A stretch of DNA of 64,000 nt from Pisolithus tinctorius (Eukaryota; Basidiomycota; Agaricomycetes; Boletales; Pisolithaceae). This document shows positions 61,113 to 64,000 of the stretch, one piece after another. The translations under genes were made by a program, and so were the position numbers. Numbering within the stretch: position 1 is the stretch's first letter; every line of letters begins with the position of its first letter. The notes beneath the pieces were generated by a model. It did not search any database. It was not told where the DNA came from and saw only the letters and a list, made by a program, of their open reading frames with translations. Where the stretch lies: contig JANFAH010000090.1 of NCBI GenBank assembly GCA_024663395.1, positions 62,001-126,000 on the forward strand, written 5' to 3'.

Positions 61113-61731
61113 TCATTTGTTGTCCTTCGCAGCTTGGCTTTGCTTCGCAGACCCGCCCCACAGCCAACTCATCTTCCACCAACTGGCTCCTGAAGTCGCC
61201 GACACGTCTGCGACGACCTTACTGCCATCCGTCTCCGGAATGGTAGGCTGTTCCACTCCTTTGTGTTCAAGAGAGTCGCCTTGGTCCGCTTTCCACTGGT
61301 TTTCGGCACCCTTGAGTCTCGTCAAAAACTCTTGCCTATCCTTATTTTCACGTTGCTCCCGTTTCGCCGAGGCTTCGTCAAGATGCCTCGTCTTCTCAAC
61401 TTCACCCGGACTCCTACTGTAGTAGTAGACGCACATCGCTCCAACCGTGAAGGCTTGCGCGGCAACACGCGCACGCATCCAATATTGCATGTTCCAGGAT
61501 TGGCGTTTTCGAAAACTAAGAATAGCCATGGTCAGTGCACCCGTGGTGGCGAGGACACCTGCATGATATGTGTTGTCAAGTTCATGGACACACGTCGAAA
61601 GTTGATTGAGGGCACCGACCTATGGGGACCAACGGCTCCTCCTTTGATTTACGCCAAACTTTTTCTGACCATGGGACAATTTCAGTCCCCGTTGTGTCTG
61701 GCCCCGAGTGTACGTGTGTAGTGGAGGCCAT
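61113..61731 (-). CDS. RCF1: Respiratory supercomplex factor Rcf1 (HIG1 domain)
   Basis: Two exons (61620-61731 and 61113-61558) give 185 residues. Rcf1 sits in the mitochondrial inner membrane and links complexes III and IV. The HIG1 domain covers residues about 18-90: EKVWRKSKEEPLVPIG, the first helix VLATTGALTMAILSF, the QYWMRARVAAQAFTV motif, which fits the HIG1 Q-x3-R-x-R pattern, and the second helix region AQAFTVGAMCVYYYS. A charged coiled tail follows (EKTRHLDEASAKREQRENKD). The exon junction falls inside the conserved PLVPIG-VLATTG segment. Confidence 0.95.
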
Positions 61732-61949
61732 TTTGTCTGTAAACCAGTCCTCGCAAGGACATAATACTTATACCAAGCCGGGTCGTTGAGGGTCGGAAAC
61801 TCGGAGTAAGCGACGGCCGGCAGTTTCCGGCCTTACCTCCACCCAAATTCTTGCGCAAGGCGGATTCTGTTTCAAAGCACAGTACCAGTGAGTCTACGTT
61901 CGTGACAAGCCTTCCTATTATGCGAAGCTGACCGAACAATTCATAGCTC
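61732..61949. promoter_or_regulatory. Shared 218-bp promoter of RCF1 and ATP7
   Basis: The two start codons face away from each other across 218 bases. Both genes serve oxidative phosphorylation, so shared regulation is likely. No clear TATA box; a CCACCC/GGGTGG-like element lies near 61845-61860. Specific sites cannot be assigned. Confidence 0.5.
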
Positions 61950-62767
61950 ATGGCCACCAAAGTAGCCGCTGCCGCGGTCGTGAGTTTTCCAATGACTTGT
62001 TGACAACTGATCCACAGCGTTCAACATTTCACTTCACTCACTACAAACAGGATTTCACGCGGATTTACTCAACCCTCGGTCTGGGCAAAGGTCGGGCCGC
62101 TTTCAATAATGGCGGGGTGGGGACGTTGATGTTTTTCTTCGCGTAGAGACCATTGCCGCCCTCCAGGCGTTCCGCAAGCGGCATGCAGATGCTCAGCGTA
62201 TCCATGGTCAATACGCATCGCAACCTACGACGGTCGATTTTTCACACTACCGCTCGGTCCTGAAGAACCAGGCTATTGTTGACGAAGCCGAGAAGCTCTT
62301 CAAAGATTTCAAGCCGGTCACGTACGATGTGAATGCACACATAAAAGCTATCGAGGCTTTCGAGACCAAGGCGGTGGGTGGATACCATTTTTGTGTGTAG
62401 GAGGGAGTGTTCTTGGTTCTTAAGAGTTGAACTGCCATAGGTGGCAAAAGCTCAGGAAACTGCTGAGAAGATCGACGTTGAGCTGAAGGAGCTTCAGGCT
62501 ACGCTCGCCAACATTGAGGAGGCTCGTCCATTCGAGGACCTATCTGTGAGTGTTTTCGCACCATGAACGTCGTAAGTCTAAGCGTTCGTTTCAAATAGTG
62601 CGAAGACGTCGGCAAGGCACACCCACGGATAGAGGAGGCTGTTGCGACCATGGTGAAGAAGGGCAAGTGGACTGTACCCGGTATGAATTTCTATTTCTTC
62701 CTGGAACAACTATCTAACGTTTGTCGCAGGTTACAAGGAGAAGTTCGGAGACCTTTCTCTCATGTAA
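61950..62767 (+). CDS. ATP7: F1Fo-ATP synthase subunit d (Atp7)
   Basis: Six exons (61950-61979, 62051-62090, 62147-62373, 62441-62545, 62599-62680, 62730-62767) give 173 residues, matching yeast Atp7 (174). It is part of the peripheral stalk. Features: MATKVAAAAV start, TIAALQAFRKRHADAQR, VDFSHYRSVLKNQAIVDEAE, helical KAQETAEKIDVELKELQATL, and RPFEDLSCEDVGKAHPRIEE. The first exon encodes only ten residues. Confidence 0.96.
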
Positions 62768-63011
62768 ACTGGCTTGTATATCCCCTCTTTAGAATAATTG
62801 ACAGTTGTTAGAACCTTTTCGTATTGTTGTGTGATAACAAAGTGAGCTGCGCTTTTAAGATGGTGACCATGACCACATTGTTCATCAACGTCGGATGATG
62901 TAAGCGTGGCATTGCGGTGTGCCATGAGCCGGCCCGCTGAGCATATGTTCGCCACGCACGACCACGACCACCCGCCATCGCTTTGGTTCCACCACAGTAT
63001 ATAAGGGAACA

Positions 63012-64000
63012 ATGGCATCGAGGCCTCCCTCACCTACGAAAATGGAGTCGTCTGCGACGGGGATGGGGTACTTTTCTGCACCCTTTGAACGTTTCATTCG
63101 AGATGAAGCCTCAGACTGGACTGGCGCCTTTACATTGCTTGGTGTGTTCAGTCGACCATTCCCCACCGTTTCGGTGTGGTTGACTTTGCCTCCACAGACA
63201 CCATGGAGACCTACTTCGATTCCCGTATAGATTTGCTCCAGAGGCAGATCCAGAAACACAGCGATAGACTCAAGATGAAGGCAGAGGTCGCGTTGAAGAA
63301 ACACGCTCAGTCCAGTGATATCCTAGCGGAGAACTTCGATCGCGAGATTAGGAATTTTAAGCTGAAGGCACGTTCACGCTCTCCTATTCGTGCGCCACAT
63401 ATTCCTCATGGTTTTCGTAGGTTTCTGGGCGGATGCAGTCCCTTGTTAATTCCTGGCAGTCTGCAAAGGTCGTCCGGACACGCGAAAAGGTCTCGTTTTT
63501 CTTCGGCGTGATGTCGCTACTGGTATCAGCTCTGTTATTTGGTATGGCACCAGAGTAAGCGAACGGCGTTCAATACCTGGTCACGTTGCTGATACCGCAT
63601 GCCATAGGTGGGTACACGTAGCATATACGATTCAGGGGCTATATCTGCTACCATTGCGTGCTTATACCTATAAGAAGCGGTCGTGGCATTACTTCCTCTT
63701 CGACCTTTGCTATTACGTGACCATTCTCAACTTCATCTATATCTGGTTCCTGCCTTCTAGTCCGACACTGTTTGTCGCATGCTATTGTCTTTCGCATGGC
63801 GCACTCGCGAGCGCGGTCATCACTTGGAGAAATAGTCTTGTCTTCCATGACTCCGACAAGGTGACGTCGCTTTTCGTGCACATTTACGCGCCGTTCACGT
63901 TCACGGTCATTCGGTAAGCCATTGCATTTATGAGCCATCCACGGTCTGTATATGAATTCCCACAGACATTTCTACCCAAATGCGCAAGAACGCTTCCCCG
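63012..64000 (+). CDS. GPC1: Glycerophosphocholine acyltransferase Gpc1, 5' part (runs off the window)
   Basis: Exons 63012-63141, 63198-about 63368, about 63440-63558, 63609-63914 and 63966-64000 onward. Gpc1 (formerly DUF2838) is a multi-pass membrane enzyme that acylates glycerophosphocholine in phosphatidylcholine remodelling. The N-terminal cytosolic part includes DTMETYFDSRIDLLQRQIQ and SWQSAKVVRTREKVSFFFGV; then come membrane helices VMSLLVSALLFGMAP and YYVTILNFIYIWFLPS, then the conserved CLSHGALASAVITWRNSLVF and HIYAPFTFTVIR. The second intron only fits with a GC donor at about 63369. The gene's 3' end is outside the window. Confidence 0.88.

Overview
The window comes from a filamentous basidiomycete nuclear genome, most likely an Agaricomycete mushroom-forming fungus. 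Almost every gene is split by short GT-AG introns of about 45-75 bases, and genes are packed on both strands. Several products are of basidiomycete type: a Thn1/FlbA-type RGS protein, a BTB protein, a PRDM-free Zn2Cys6 regulator, and a small family I know only as conserved basidiomycete proteins. All exon structures were built by hand from splice sites and frame; the exon sums given are in frame.

Layout. 1-12.8 kb: an RGS protein gene, a membrane-anchored cytochrome b5-like (MAPR-type) gene, a small conserved gene on the minus strand, then a ten-exon Nup120/Nup160 nucleoporin gene. 13.3-20.9 kb: a 7,620-bp DNA transposon bounded by two apparently identical 276-bp terminal inverted repeats. 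It carries four intron-containing genes: a BTB-domain gene (minus strand), a possible PD-(D/E)XK nuclease, an integrase-like D,D34E transposase with a helix-turn-helix, and a Cys-rich protein of unknown function. 21.4-29.6 kb: a Zn2Cys6 transcription factor, a 3.2-kb stretch with no convincing gene, and a multi-pass membrane protein gene. 30.4-34.9 kb: the STI1 co-chaperone behind a strong heat-shock element, an Ara2-type aldo/keto reductase, and a tiny NDUFA4-like gene. 35-36.3 kb: a diverged non-coding direct duplication. 36.4-39.6 kb: a large fusion of GDP-mannose 3,5-epimerase to two glycosyltransferase-like domains. 41-64 kb: housekeeping genes in tight order: a coiled-coil protein, isochorismatase-like hydrolase, ATG44 mitofissin, DAD1/OST2, mitoribosomal SOD-like protein, AP-3 mu, hexokinase, ATF/CREB bZIP factor, DUF3445 oxidoreductase, ISD11, RCF1, ATP7, and the 5' part of GPC1.

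The two most notable items are the complete transposon, which may be a little-described fungal element carrying a BTB gene, and the epimerase-glycosyltransferase fusion. The fusion lies 2.2 kb from a gene whose family includes D-arabinose and L-galactose dehydrogenases. Many genes in the last 20 kb serve mitochondria or basic trafficking, and several are divergent pairs sharing promoters of about 170-600 bp.
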